Notes under the pieces: model-generated
The model's database searches: none
What the model saw: only the letters and a program-made list of their open reading frames with translations
Told to the model about the DNA's origin: nothing
Source: UBA6814 sp040753075
GTDB taxonomy: Bacteria; Desulfobacterota; Desulfovibrionia; Desulfovibrionales; Desulfovibrionaceae
Assembly (NCBI GenBank): GCA_040753075.1
Contig: JBFMHA010000003.1
Span: forward strand, 53,310 to 117,309
Length of the DNA: 64,000 nucleotides
Reading direction: 5' to 3'
Made by a program: the position numbers and the translations under genes
Part shown: piece by piece, positions 8,187 through 17,133 of the stretch
Layout: every line of letters begins with the position of its first letter
Numbering within the stretch: the first letter of the stretch is position 1

Positions 8187-10275
8187 AGTCCACATCCACG
8201 TTGGCTAAGGTTGTCAGCTTCACGTCCGCGGGAATCTCGGCCTGGGAGACCACCGGGAGGTTGGGAATGAACCGGGCCAGGAGCTGGGCCAGATGGGGCC
8301 GGGCCACCGGCGAGGAGAGGAGCACCGGCTGTCCGTCGGTGGCCACCGCCTTGTCCGCGGCGTTGTTCACCGCGGTGATGATCTTCTGGGCCAGGCCGGG
8401 CTCCATGGCCAGGTAGGCGCCGTGGTCGGTCTGGCGGATGCTGTCGCTGAAGGCCTTCTCCACCTTGGGGGAGAGGGTCACGATGGGCAGGGAGCCGTCG
8501 GAGGCCATGTGGGGCTTGACGATGGTGCGGGACATGCGGGTGCGCACGTACTCGGTGAGCTGGTCCGCGTCCTTGGCCGCGCGGCCGTAGTCGGACAGGG
8601 CCTCCACGATGGTGAGCATGTCGCGGATGGACACGCCCTCCCGCACCAGGTTCTGGAGCACCTTCTGCACCTGGCCCAGGGGGAGGATGCCGGGCACCAG
8701 CTCCTCCACGGCCTTGGGCGCGCGCTTGCCCACGCTGTCCAGCAGGGTCTGCACCTCCTGGCGGCCCAGGAACTCGTGCAGGTTGCGCTTGAAGACCTCG
8801 GTGAGGTGGGTGGCGATGACCGTGGCCGGGTCCACCACGGTGTAGCCGGCGAGCATGGCCTCCTCCTTCTGATTCTCGGAGATCCAGACCGCGGGCAGGT
8901 TGAAGGCCGGCTCCCGGGTCTCCACGCCCTGGATGCGGTGCTTGGCGTCGCCCGGGTCCATGGCCAGGTAGTGGTCGATGAGGATATCCGAGCCGGCCAC
9001 CTCGTTGCCCTTGATGAGCAGGGTGTACTGCCCGGGCTTGAGCTGGAGGTTGTCGCGCAGGTGCATGGAGGGCACGATGACGCCCATGTCCAGGGCGAAC
9101 TGGCGGCGGATGGAGCGGATCCGGGAGAGCAGGTTGCCGCTCTGCTCCTCGTCCACCAGGGGGATGAGCCCGTAGCCCACCTCCAACTCCAGGGAGTCCA
9201 GGGGCAGCAGGCTCTGGACCTCCTCGGGGGTGTCCAGGGACTGGGCCTTGGACTTCCTCTTGTCCTTGGCGTCGTCGCTGCCGGCGTAGTGCTTGGAGGA
9301 CATGGAGGCCACGGCCATGAGGCCGCCGGAGAGGAGCAGGAACGGGATGGTGGGCATGCCCGGGATCAGGGCGAAGACCACCAGCACCCCGGACACCAGG
9401 CGCAGGGCGCGGGAGTGGTAGGTGAGCTGGCCGAGGAACTCCTCGCCCATCTTGGCCTCGGCCGCGGCGCGGGACACGATGATGCCGGCGCCGGTGGAGA
9501 TGATGAGCGAGGGGATGGTGGAGACCAGGCCGTCGCCGATGGTCAGCAGCGTGTAGACCTTGGCCGCCTCCAGCCAGTTCATGTCCTTCTGGACCACGCC
9601 GATGAAGAAGCCGCCCACGATGTTGATGAAGGTGATGAGCGCGCCGGCCTTCACGTCGCCGGCCACGAACTTGCCCGCGCCGTCCATGGCGCCGTAGAAG
9701 TCGGCCTCCTTGCGGATGGAGTCGCGGCGCGCTCTCGCCTCGTCCTCGTCGATGATGCCGGCGTTGAGGTCGGCCTCGATGGCCATCTGCTTGCCGGGCA
9801 TGGCGTCCAGGGTGAAGCGGGCCGCCACCTCGGCGATGCGCGTGGTGCCGCTCACGATGACGATCTTGTTCAGGGAGAACAGGATCAGGTAGATGACGAT
9901 GCCGATGGCGAAGTTGCCGCCCACCACGAACTGGCCGAAGCTCTCGATGACCTTGCCCGCGGCCGCGGTGCCCTCGTCGCCGTGCAGCAGGATGAGGCGG
10001 GTGGAGGCCACGTTCAGGGCCAGGCGCAGCAGGGTCATCACCAGGAGCAGGGACGGGAAGATGGAGAACTCCATGGGCGAATTCATGAACATGGTGGTCA
10101 CCAGCACCACCAGGCTCATGGAGATGGAGAAGGTGAGCATCACGTCCAGGATGATGGTCGGAAGCGGGACGAGCATCACGAAGAGGATGGTCACCACGCC
10201 TGCGGCCAGCAGGATGTCGCCCTGCTTGGCGAACTTGCCGTAGTCTATGTTCAGGTGGGCAAAATCGCGAGCCAT
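8176..10275 (-). CDS. flhA: Flagellar type III export gate protein FlhA
   Basis: Largest integral-membrane part of the flagellar export gate; its cytoplasmic ring docks chaperone-substrate complexes. The 699-residue protein has about eight N-terminal transmembrane helices (residues about 20-320), the FHIPEP-region motifs NSPMEFSIFPSLLL and ARFTLDAMPGKQMAIEADLN, and a C-terminal cytoplasmic domain from about 350. Length is typical. The ATG at 10275 is preceded by AAAGGTG. It lies between flhB (42 bases away) and flhF (overlapping). It works with FlhB, FliR, FliP and FliQ; FliP and FliQ are not in this window. Confidence 0.97.
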   Translation of the reverse strand: MARDFAHLNIDYGKFAKQGDILLAAGVVTILFVMLVPLPTIILDVMLTFSISMSLVVLVTTMFMNSPMEFSIFPSLLLVMTLLRLALNVASTRLILLHGDEGTAAAGKVIESFGQFVVGGNFAIGIVIYLILFSLNKIVIVSGTTRIAEVAARFTLDAMPGKQMAIEADLNAGIIDEDEARARRDSIRKEADFYGAMDGAGKFVAGDVKAGALITFINIVGGFFIGVVQKDMNWLEAAKVYTLLTIGDGLVSTIPSLIISTGAGIIVSRAAAEAKMGEEFLGQLTYHSRALRLVSGVLVVFALIPGMPTIPFLLLSGGLMAVASMSSKHYAGSDDAKDKRKSKAQSLDTPEEVQSLLPLDSLELEVGYGLIPLVDEEQSGNLLSRIRSIRRQFALDMGVIVPSMHLRDNLQLKPGQYTLLIKGNEVAGSDILIDHYLAMDPGDAKHRIQGVETREPAFNLPAVWISENQKEEAMLAGYTVVDPATVIATHLTEVFKRNLHEFLGRQEVQTLLDSVGKRAPKAVEELVPGILPLGQVQKVLQNLVREGVSIRDMLTIVEALSDYGRAAKDADQLTEYVRTRMSRTIVKPHMASDGSLPIVTLSPKVEKAFSDSIRQTDHGAYLAMEPGLAQKIITAVNNAADKAVATDGQPVLLSSPVARPHLAQLLARFIPNLPVVSQAEIPADVKLTTLANVDVDYAG

Positions 10276-10317
10276 AATCTTGACACCTTTCCCGCTTTTT
10301 CAGCTTCCTATCCCGCT

Positions 10318-11388
10318 TCAGGCTCCACGCTTGAACTTCTGCAACTGGGCCAGGATCGAGGCCACGGCCTTGTAGAACTCCTCGGGGATGGCCTCGCCGA
10401 CCTCGACACTCTTATACAAGGCCCGTGCCAGGGGGGCGTTCTCCCGGATGGGCACGCCGTGCTCCCGGGCCACCTCCTTGATCTTCTCGGCCAGGTGGTC
10501 GAGGCCCTTGGCCAGCACCATCGGGGCCGGGGCCTCCAGGGCGTTGTAGCGCAGGGCCACGGCCACGTGGGTGGGGTTGGTCACCACCACGTCGGCCCGG
10601 GGCACCTGCTCCAGCATGCGCTTGGCCATGACCTTGAGCATCTCCTGCTTCATCTTGTTCTTGATGAGCGGGTCGCCCTCGGCCTGCTTGCGCTCGTCCT
10701 TGACCTCGAACTTGGTCATCTTGAGGTTCTCGGTGTAGTCCCAGCGGGTGTAGATCAGGTCGGCTATGCCCAGGGCGAGCATCGGCCCCAGGGTGTACTT
10801 GACCATGGTGGCCCCGGTGCCCAGGATGTAGGCCGCGATGCCCTCGGCGTTCTGGAAGAAGAGCGGGGCCATGTTCGCGAACTCGCGCTTGAGCACGATG
10901 TAGGGGGCGATGGCGATGATGGCCGCGGAGATCAGGCTGCGGGCCAGGCGGATGAGGGTCTGGGGCGAGATCAAGAGCCGCTTGAGCCCGGCCACGATGT
11001 TGAAGTGTTTGGCCAGGTCGAACTTGAACATGTGCTGGGTGGTCCACAAGGGGCCGACCTGCAGGCGCAGCGTGAGGTATGCGGCCAGGCCAAGGGTGAG
11101 CAGGAAGGGCAGGAGCATCTTGGCCAGGGTGATGGAGACATCCAGGAGCAGTCCGTACACCGAGTCCGTTGTCGCGTTGAAGCTCACGCAGGTCTTGAAG
11201 AACGTGATGAAGACGGTCATGACGTGACGACCGATGTAGCCGATGAAGATGTACAGCGCGATGAGCCCGATGAGCAGGAGGATTCCCTTGGTGAGCTCCC
11301 CGCTCTTGGGCACGCTGCCTCTGTCGCGTGCTTTCTTGACGCGCTTTGGTGTCGGCCTTTCTGATCGACTTGGATCTTCCTGCGCCAT
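10318..11388 (-). CDS. flhB: Flagellar export switch protein FlhB
   Basis: Export-gate membrane protein whose autocleavage switches substrate specificity from hook to filament proteins. It has the basic N-terminus EDPSRSERPTPKRVKKARDR, four transmembrane helices (about 30-210) and the cytoplasmic domain with the cleavage motif NPTH (in VVVTNPTHVAVALRY), so the autocleavage site is intact. The 356-residue length is normal. The ATG at 11388 has GGGAG upstream and lies 15 bases after fliR. It is followed by flhA. Confidence 0.96.
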   Translation of the reverse strand: MAQEDPSRSERPTPKRVKKARDRGSVPKSGELTKGILLLIGLIALYIFIGYIGRHVMTVFITFFKTCVSFNATTDSVYGLLLDVSITLAKMLLPFLLTLGLAAYLTLRLQVGPLWTTQHMFKFDLAKHFNIVAGLKRLLISPQTLIRLARSLISAAIIAIAPYIVLKREFANMAPLFFQNAEGIAAYILGTGATMVKYTLGPMLALGIADLIYTRWDYTENLKMTKFEVKDERKQAEGDPLIKNKMKQEMLKVMAKRMLEQVPRADVVVTNPTHVAVALRYNALEAPAPMVLAKGLDHLAEKIKEVAREHGVPIRENAPLARALYKSVEVGEAIPEEFYKAVASILAQLQKFKRGA

Positions 11389-11403
11389 GCCGGCGTCTCC
11401 CGC

Positions 11404-12183
11404 TCAGCTCATGGCCCCGAGCAGCGCTCGGAACATGGGGCCCATGGTGGTGATGAATTCGCCCACGTGCCGCGACAGGGTGGTGAAGAGGATGCCCAGG
11501 AACACGAATCCCACCCCGATCTTCAGGGGAAAGCCCAGCATGAGCACGTTCATCTGGGGCGCAGCCCGGCCGATCAGCGCCAGGGCCAGGTCCACCAGGA
11601 AGATGGAGGCCATGACCGGGGCCGCGATCTTGATGGCCAGGACAAAAATTTGACCGACCACGCGCAGGAGGTGGATGGCCAGCAGGGGGTCGACCAGCAG
11701 GCCGCCCGGAGCCACCATGGCGAAGCTCTCGGCCAGGGCCTGGAGCAGGAAGAGGTGGCCGTCCAGGACCAGGAAGGTGAGCAGGGTGGTCATGTACAGG
11801 AAGTGGGAGGTGATGACCACGCTCTGGCCGGTCAGGGGGTCCACCACGTTGATCATGGCGTAGCCCATCTGGAAGCCGATGAGCTGGCCGCCCATCTGCA
11901 CCGCGCCGAAGAGCACCCGCACCGTGAGCCCCAGGATGAGCCCGATCATCACCTCGCCCAGCAGCATGATCAGGACGAGCCAGGGGCTCGACGGGAATGC
12001 GGCGCCGGGAAAGGAGAGGTGCGGCCACAGGGCCAGGGCCATGACCAGGCAGAAGGAGCCCTTCACCGAGTTGGGGATGTTGCTCCCGCCGAAAAAGGGC
12101 AGCACGAACAGCAGGATGCTCACCCGGAACAGGGTGAGCAGGAAGCTGAACATGGTGGCGGGGTCGAAGGAGAAGAGATCCAT
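11404..12183 (-). CDS. fliR: Flagellar export gate protein FliR
   Basis: Integral membrane component of the FliPQR export channel. The 259 residues form about six hydrophobic helices and include FliR-type segments such as MGYAMINVVDPLTGQSV and APQMNVLMLGFPLKIGVGF. Length matches the family. The ATG at 12183 has no clear ribosome site; instead a GC-rich inverted repeat abuts the start codon, see the separate entry. It is the first flagellar gene after the glycan genes, 52 bases from the PglF-like gene. FliP and FliQ are not next to it here. Confidence 0.95.
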   Translation of the reverse strand: MDLFSFDPATMFSFLLTLFRVSILLFVLPFFGGSNIPNSVKGSFCLVMALALWPHLSFPGAAFPSSPWLVLIMLLGEVMIGLILGLTVRVLFGAVQMGGQLIGFQMGYAMINVVDPLTGQSVVITSHFLYMTTLLTFLVLDGHLFLLQALAESFAMVAPGGLLVDPLLAIHLLRVVGQIFVLAIKIAAPVMASIFLVDLALALIGRAAPQMNVLMLGFPLKIGVGFVFLGILFTTLSRHVGEFITTMGPMFRALLGAMS

Positions 12184-12209
12184 GGCCCGGGGTTAGCAAA
12201 ACCCGGACC
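12184..12209 (-). promoter_or_regulatory. Inverted repeat abutting the fliR start codon
   Basis: GGCCCGGGGTT at 12184-12194 and AAACCCGGACC at 12199-12209 can pair almost completely around a short loop, directly upstream of the fliR ATG. No T-run follows on the minus strand, so it does not look like a terminator. It could mask the fliR ribosome site until upstream translation opens it. This role is an inference. Confidence 0.35.
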
Positions 12210-12235
12210 ATCCCCGGATGGGCGCGGGATCTGGC

Positions 12236-14125
12236 CTAGGCGGGGACGCCGGGCTGGCCGGCCTTGTCCGGGGCGTACTCGGGCACGGCCCGGCGCAGGG
12301 CCTCGCGCAGGGCGGAGGCGTCGCGGGCCTGCGCCGCCCGGTCCAGCTCGCCGAGCAGCGGCGTCAGTTCGTCCCAGCCGCAGGACGAGCCCTGCAGGAC
12401 CATGATCTGGGAATGCCCGGTGGGCACCACGTCCTCGCCCGCGGTGATGAGCTCCTCGTAAAGCTTTTCCCCGGGACGCAGTCCGATGAACTTGATCTCG
12501 ATGTCCGCCCCGGGCTCCTTGCCCGAGAGCCGGATGAGGTCTGCGGCCATGTCCGCGATGCGCACCGGCTGGCCCATGCGCAGCACGAAGATCTCTCCGG
12601 CGTCGCCCATGCTCCCGGCCTGGAGGATGAGCTGGCAGGCCTCCTCGATGGTCATGAAGTAGCGGGTGACCTCGGGGTGGGTCACGGTGAGCGGTCCCCC
12701 GCGTTCGATCTGGCGGCGGAACAGGGGCACCACCGACCCGGCCGACCCGATGACGTTGCCGAAGCGCACCGCGGACAGGCGGGTTCCCCTGCCGCAGTGG
12801 GCCTGCATGATGCGTTCGGTGAGGCGCTTGCTCGCGCCCATGACGTTGGTGGGGCGCACCGCCTTGTCCGTGGACACCACCAGCAGCCGGTCCACGCGGC
12901 GCTCCACCGCCGCCCCGACCAGATGGGCGGTGGCCAGGATGTTGTTGGCCACCGCCTGCCAGGGGTTATCCTCCAGCATGGGAACGTGCTTGTAGGCCGC
13001 GGCGTGGAAGATCACGTCGGGACGGTGGGCGTCCAGCACCCAGTCGGTCCAGGCCCGGTCCGTGAGCGAGCCCAGGAGCGGAAGGTAGGCGGTGAACCCG
13101 CGCTCGTGCTCCAGCTCCATTTGGATGGCGTAGAGGTTCGACTCGCTGGCGTCCAGCAGGAGGAGCCGGCCGGGTTCGAAGGCCAGGATCTGGCGGCAGA
13201 GCTCCGAGCCGATGGAGCCGCCCGCGCCCGTGACCAGCACGGTGCGTCCCTTGAGGTAGCCGGCGATGCTCGCCGGGTCGAGCTGGGCCGGCTGGCGGCC
13301 CAGCAGGTCGCGGTAGTCCACGTCGCGCAGGTCCTTGACCGTGACTCGGCCGCGGGCGATTTCGGACAGGCTGGGGATGCGGCGGCAGGGAAGTCCGGAC
13401 TTGTCGCAGAGGTCCACCACCCGGCGCAGGGCGTCGCCGGACAGGGAGGGGATGGCGAGCAGCGCCTCGCTTACCGGGGCCTCCCCGCTGGCCATCCAGG
13501 CGGGCAGGGCGGAGATGGGCGAAAAGACCGGGATCCCGTGCAGCAGGCGTCCCTTGGTGGCCGGATCGTCGTCGAAGATGGCGGCGATGGCCAGGCCGGA
13601 GCGGGGCGAGCCCTTGACCTCCCGCACCATCTTCTCCCCGGCCTCGCCCGCTCCCAGGAGCACCACCCGGCGCTGGGGGCCCGGGGGGGCGTTGCGCAGC
13701 ATGGCCGGCAGATGGACCATGCCCAGGCCGTAGACCATGCGGATGCCCACCCGCAGTCCGGCCACCAGGGCCATGGTGAAGACCCAGTCCAGAAGGAAGA
13801 CCGAGCGGGAATAGCCGGCGAAACGGTGGACCACCACTAGGTAGCCCACCACCATGAGGGAGGCCGCGGTCACCGCCTTGAGCACGTTCATGAGGTCGGG
13901 CAGGCTGGTGTAGCGCCACATGCCCCGGTAGAGGCGGAAGGAGAAGAAGCAGGCCAGCTTGACTCCGGCCAGGAGCGGCAGGAGCCCGGTCATCCGGGAC
14001 AGGTGTTCGCTGGGGATGCCGCCCTCGAAACGGAGCAGGTAGGCCAGGGCGTGGGCCGCCAGGATGAGCCCCAGGTCCATGCCCACTAGGACCCAGAAAT
14101 TCAGTGATTTCAGTCTGGCGCCCAT
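12236..14125 (-). CDS. pglF: PglF-like UDP-sugar 4,6-dehydratase (WbpM/FlaA1/CapD family)
   Basis: Predicted membrane enzyme that converts UDP-GlcNAc to a UDP-4-keto-6-deoxy sugar, the first step towards bacillosamine-type sugars. The 629-residue protein has four N-terminal transmembrane helices (about 10-135), a first nucleotide-binding region at about 150-190 (VVLLGAGEAGE), and a C-terminal SDR domain starting TVLVTGAGGSIGSE near 295. The active-site region is STDKAVRPTNVMGASKR, with the Met-xxx-Lys arrangement of the large PglF/WbpM group. The preceding aminotransferase gene ends 7 bases away, giving PglE then PglF in transcription order. Substrate is inferred from the neighbours; another NDP-hexosamine remains possible. 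Confidence 0.85.
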   Translation of the reverse strand: MGARLKSLNFWVLVGMDLGLILAAHALAYLLRFEGGIPSEHLSRMTGLLPLLAGVKLACFFSFRLYRGMWRYTSLPDLMNVLKAVTAASLMVVGYLVVVHRFAGYSRSVFLLDWVFTMALVAGLRVGIRMVYGLGMVHLPAMLRNAPPGPQRRVVLLGAGEAGEKMVREVKGSPRSGLAIAAIFDDDPATKGRLLHGIPVFSPISALPAWMASGEAPVSEALLAIPSLSGDALRRVVDLCDKSGLPCRRIPSLSEIARGRVTVKDLRDVDYRDLLGRQPAQLDPASIAGYLKGRTVLVTGAGGSIGSELCRQILAFEPGRLLLLDASESNLYAIQMELEHERGFTAYLPLLGSLTDRAWTDWVLDAHRPDVIFHAAAYKHVPMLEDNPWQAVANNILATAHLVGAAVERRVDRLLVVSTDKAVRPTNVMGASKRLTERIMQAHCGRGTRLSAVRFGNVIGSAGSVVPLFRRQIERGGPLTVTHPEVTRYFMTIEEACQLILQAGSMGDAGEIFVLRMGQPVRIADMAADLIRLSGKEPGADIEIKFIGLRPGEKLYEELITAGEDVVPTGHSQIMVLQGSSCGWDELTPLLGELDRAAQARDASALREALRRAVPEYAPDKAGQPGVPA

Positions 14126-14132
14126 AGCCTGT

Positions 14133-15278
14133 CTAGCCGCGGAGAATCCTGCGGATCGTGGCGCAGACCCGGTCCAGGTCCGCCTCGGACATGCCGGTGC
14201 CCGAGGGCAGGCACAGGCCGCGCCAGAACAGGTCCGCGGACACCGCCCGGTCCCGGCTCCCCGCGAAGGCGGCGTCCTTGAATACCGGCTGGAGGTGCAT
14301 GGGCTTCCACACCGGCCGGGACTCGATGTTCTCGGCCTCCAGGCCCAGGCGCAGCTTCTCCCGCAGGGCGAAGCCCTGCTCCCGGTCTCGGCCCAGGGTC
14401 ACGCAGGTGAGCCAGCGGTTGGACACGCCGTGGGCCGCCTCGGGCATGAAGCAGATCTCCTCCAGGTCGCCCAGGCGCTCCTGGTAGGCGGCGAAGATCT
14501 CCCGGCGGCGGAGCACCCGCTCGGGCAGCGCCTCGAGCTGGCCCAGGCCGATGGCCGCGGCCACGTTGCTCAGGCGGTAGTTGTAGCCCCAGGTGACGTG
14601 TTCGTAGTGGACCTCGGGCTCCCGGGCCTGGGTGGAGAGGAAGCGCGCGCGGTCGGCCAGGTCCTTGTCCCGGGAGGCGAACATGCCGCCGCCTCCGGTG
14701 GTGATGATCTTGTTGCCGTTGAAGGAGAAGATGCCCATGCGGGCCAGGGAGCCGGTGGGCCTTCCCTTGTAGGTGGCGCCCAGGGATTCGGCCGCGTCCT
14801 CCACCAGCTCCACCCCGTGCTCGGCGCAGGCCTCGGCCACGGGGTCGAAGTCCGCAGCCTGGCCGTAGAGGTGGACCAGGATGAGGGCCTTGGGCGGCCG
14901 GCCCGCCCGGGCCCGGTCCGCGATGCATTGGGCGGCCAGGGCCGGGTCCAGGTTCCAGGATCCGGGCTCGCTGTCCACGAACACCGGGGTCGCGCCCTGG
15001 AACAGGATGGGGGTGACCGAGCCGATGAAGGTCAGGTCCGAGCAGAGCACCTCGTCGCCGGGCCCCACCCCGGCCAGGCGCAGGGCCAGGTGCAGCGCTG
15101 CGGTGCCGCTGGACACCGCCACGCAGTGCCCGCCTCCCAGGAGTTCCTCGAACCTGCGCTCGAAGGCGGCCAGTTGCGGCCCCAGCGGCGCGATGAAGTT
15201 GCTGGCGAAGGCCTCGGCCACATGGCGCTGTTCCGCGCCGCTCATGTGCGGGGCCGAGAGGAATATCCGTTCCGGCAA
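14133..15278 (-). CDS. pglE: PglE-like UDP-4-amino-sugar aminotransferase (DegT/DnrJ/EryC1 family)
   Basis: PLP enzyme expected to aminate the 4-keto sugar made by the neighbouring dehydratase, using glutamate. The 381 residues follow Campylobacter PglE closely as I remember it: LSAPHMSGAE, SNFIAPLGP, SSGTAALHLALRLAGV, the PLP-lysine motif SFNGNKIITTGGGGM, STQAREPEVHYEH, GYNYRLSN and the C-terminal LCLPSGTGMS. Length is typical. The ATG at 15278 lies 76 bases after the fusion glycosyltransferase gene. The product would be a UDP-4-amino-6-deoxy-GlcNAc. The acetyltransferase PglD normally needed next was not found in the window. Confidence 0.88.
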   Translation of the reverse strand: MPERIFLSAPHMSGAEQRHVAEAFASNFIAPLGPQLAAFERRFEELLGGGHCVAVSSGTAALHLALRLAGVGPGDEVLCSDLTFIGSVTPILFQGATPVFVDSEPGSWNLDPALAAQCIADRARAGRPPKALILVHLYGQAADFDPVAEACAEHGVELVEDAAESLGATYKGRPTGSLARMGIFSFNGNKIITTGGGGMFASRDKDLADRARFLSTQAREPEVHYEHVTWGYNYRLSNVAAAIGLGQLEALPERVLRRREIFAAYQERLGDLEEICFMPEAAHGVSNRWLTCVTLGRDREQGFALREKLRLGLEAENIESRPVWKPMHLQPVFKDAAFAGSRDRAVSADLFWRGLCLPSGTGMSEADLDRVCATIRRILRG

Positions 15279-15354
15279 GGGCGGTCTCCTTGGTGTTCGG
15301 CCTGCTGGAGCAGGCTGGCGGCTACTTACGCCAATTCCCGGGGGAGGGCAACGC

Positions 15355-17133
15355 TCAGCGCTCGCCCCGGAACTTGTCGCGGGTGGCGCGGCCGGGCTGG
15401 GCCACCCCCTCCCGGGCCAGGACCCGGGATATGGTGAGCCAGAGGATGCGCAGGTCCAGGCCGAGGCTCATCCTCGCCACGTACTCCAGGTCCAGGCGGA
15501 ACACGTCGGGCCAGGACAAGGCGTTGCGGCCGTTGACCTGGGCCCAGCCGGTGACGCCCGGAAGCGCCGCGTGGCGGCGGGCCTGCTCCGGGGAGTAGAG
15601 GGGCAGGTACTCCATGAGCAGGGGCCGCGGCCCCACCAGGCTCATCTCGCCCCGCAGCACGTTCAGGAGTTCGGGCAACTCGTCCAGGCTGGTGGAGCGC
15701 AGCCAGCGGCCGAAGGCGGGAAGCCGCTCCGCGTCGGGCAGCAGTCGGCCGTCCGGCCCCCTGGCGTCGGTCATGGTGCGCAGCTTGATGAGGGTGAACG
15801 GCGCGCCGCCGCGGCCCGGACGCTCCTGGCGGAAGAACACCGGGGAGCCGAGCCTGCGGCGCACCAGGAGGCAGAGCAGGCCGAGCAGGGGCAGCCAGAG
15901 CGGCGCCAGGCCCAGGACCAGGGCCAGGTCCAGGCCCCGCTTCCACAGGGGCGTGGGCAGGATCGGGGCGGGCTGGGCCAGGGTGTCGTACAGGGCCGCG
16001 ATCTGCCGGGCCAGGACCGCGGCGTCGAATTCGGCCAGGGCCTTGGCCCGGCCGGCCTCGCCCATGCGGGCGCGCAGGGCCGGGTCCCCGGCCAGCCGGC
16101 CCAGGGCCGCGGCCAGGGCCGCGGCGTCCCGCACCGGAACGAGAAAACCGTTGCTCCCGTCCGCCACGGCCTCCCGGCAGCCGGGAGCGTCGGCGGCCAC
16201 CGCCGGCAGGCCGCAGGCCAGGGCCTCCTGGAGCGACACCGGCAGGCCCTCGCGATAGGACGGCAGGACCGCGATGTCGCTGGCCGCCCAGATCCGGTCC
16301 ATGTCCGTGCGCCAGCCCGCGAAGAGCACGTTGCCCGCGGCCCGGGCCGCGGCCATGTCCGCCTCGGACAGGGAGGTGGGGTTGCCCGGGTCGGCCTCGC
16401 CCACCAGCACGAAGCGCAGATCCGGATGGCGGGCGGCCAGAAGGCGCGCCGCCTCCAGGAATTCGAACACCCCCTTGTCCCGGATGAGCCGGGCGGCAAG
16501 GCAGGCGGCCACCTGGCCCGGGGCCAGGCCCAACTCCGCCCGCACGGCCTCCCGCTCCTCTGGGCTGAGCAGCCCGGGGCGGAAGGCCGCGGTGTCCACC
16601 CCGGTGCCGCGCACCAGCTCAGCCCGGGCCGGTCCCAGCAGGCCGTGTGACTGGAAATGGCCCAGGTCGTCACGGTTCTGGAAGATCACCGCCGCAGCCT
16701 TGCGGGCGGTGGCCCGGTAGAGCAGGTGGAAGGCCCGGCGCAGGGCCTCTCCCTTCGGGCCTGCGCCCAGGAAGCAGGAGCCCAGGCCGGTGACGGAGTT
16801 CACCAGCGCCGTGCCGGCCGGGACGGCCAGGCGGCAGAGGATGTTGGGCTGGTGGGTGAAGCTGTGCGCCACGTCCGGGCGGATGTCGCGGACGAGACGG
16901 CGCAGCGACCGGACCGGGGAGAGCAGGCGGGCCGGGTTCAGGCTGCCCCGGGCCAGTCCGTAGTGCCGGACCTCGGCGCCCAGGGCGGCCAGCTCGGCGT
17001 CGTGGGCCGCATCCGGGACCGCCGCCACCACCCGGTCCCCGCGGGCGACCAGCTCCCGGATGAGGGCGGCCCGGAACCGGGCCAGGTTGATCCCCACGTG
17101 GGAGACCAGGAGCACGGTGCGGGGCGCGCTCAC
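15355..17133 (-). CDS. Fused PglA-like glycosyltransferase and PglC-like phosphoglycosyl transferase
   Basis: One 592-residue polypeptide carries two enzymes of the same pathway. Residues 1-385 are a GT4 glycosyltransferase resembling PglA, with SHVGINLARFR, ARGSLNPARLL, VTGLGSCF and the EX7E motif from Glu295 to Glu303 in SYREGLPVSLQEA. Residues 395-592 are a complete monotopic phosphoglycosyl transferase resembling PglC. That part has a re-entrant hydrophobic helix at 399-425, the catalytic Asp-Glu at 484-485 in TSLDEL, GPRPLLMEYL, GVTGWAQVNGRNA and the tail ATRDKFRG. PglC loads the first sugar phosphate onto undecaprenyl phosphate and PglA adds the second. The start is GTG at 17133, overlapping the asnB stop as GTGA; an in-frame opening further upstream lies inside asnB. 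No frameshift separates the domains. Confidence 0.88.
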   Translation of the reverse strand: MSAPRTVLLVSHVGINLARFRAALIRELVARGDRVVAAVPDAAHDAELAALGAEVRHYGLARGSLNPARLLSPVRSLRRLVRDIRPDVAHSFTHQPNILCRLAVPAGTALVNSVTGLGSCFLGAGPKGEALRRAFHLLYRATARKAAAVIFQNRDDLGHFQSHGLLGPARAELVRGTGVDTAAFRPGLLSPEEREAVRAELGLAPGQVAACLAARLIRDKGVFEFLEAARLLAARHPDLRFVLVGEADPGNPTSLSEADMAAARAAGNVLFAGWRTDMDRIWAASDIAVLPSYREGLPVSLQEALACGLPAVAADAPGCREAVADGSNGFLVPVRDAAALAAALGRLAGDPALRARMGEAGRAKALAEFDAAVLARQIAALYDTLAQPAPILPTPLWKRGLDLALVLGLAPLWLPLLGLLCLLVRRRLGSPVFFRQERPGRGGAPFTLIKLRTMTDARGPDGRLLPDAERLPAFGRWLRSTSLDELPELLNVLRGEMSLVGPRPLLMEYLPLYSPEQARRHAALPGVTGWAQVNGRNALSWPDVFRLDLEYVARMSLGLDLRILWLTISRVLAREGVAQPGRATRDKFRGER

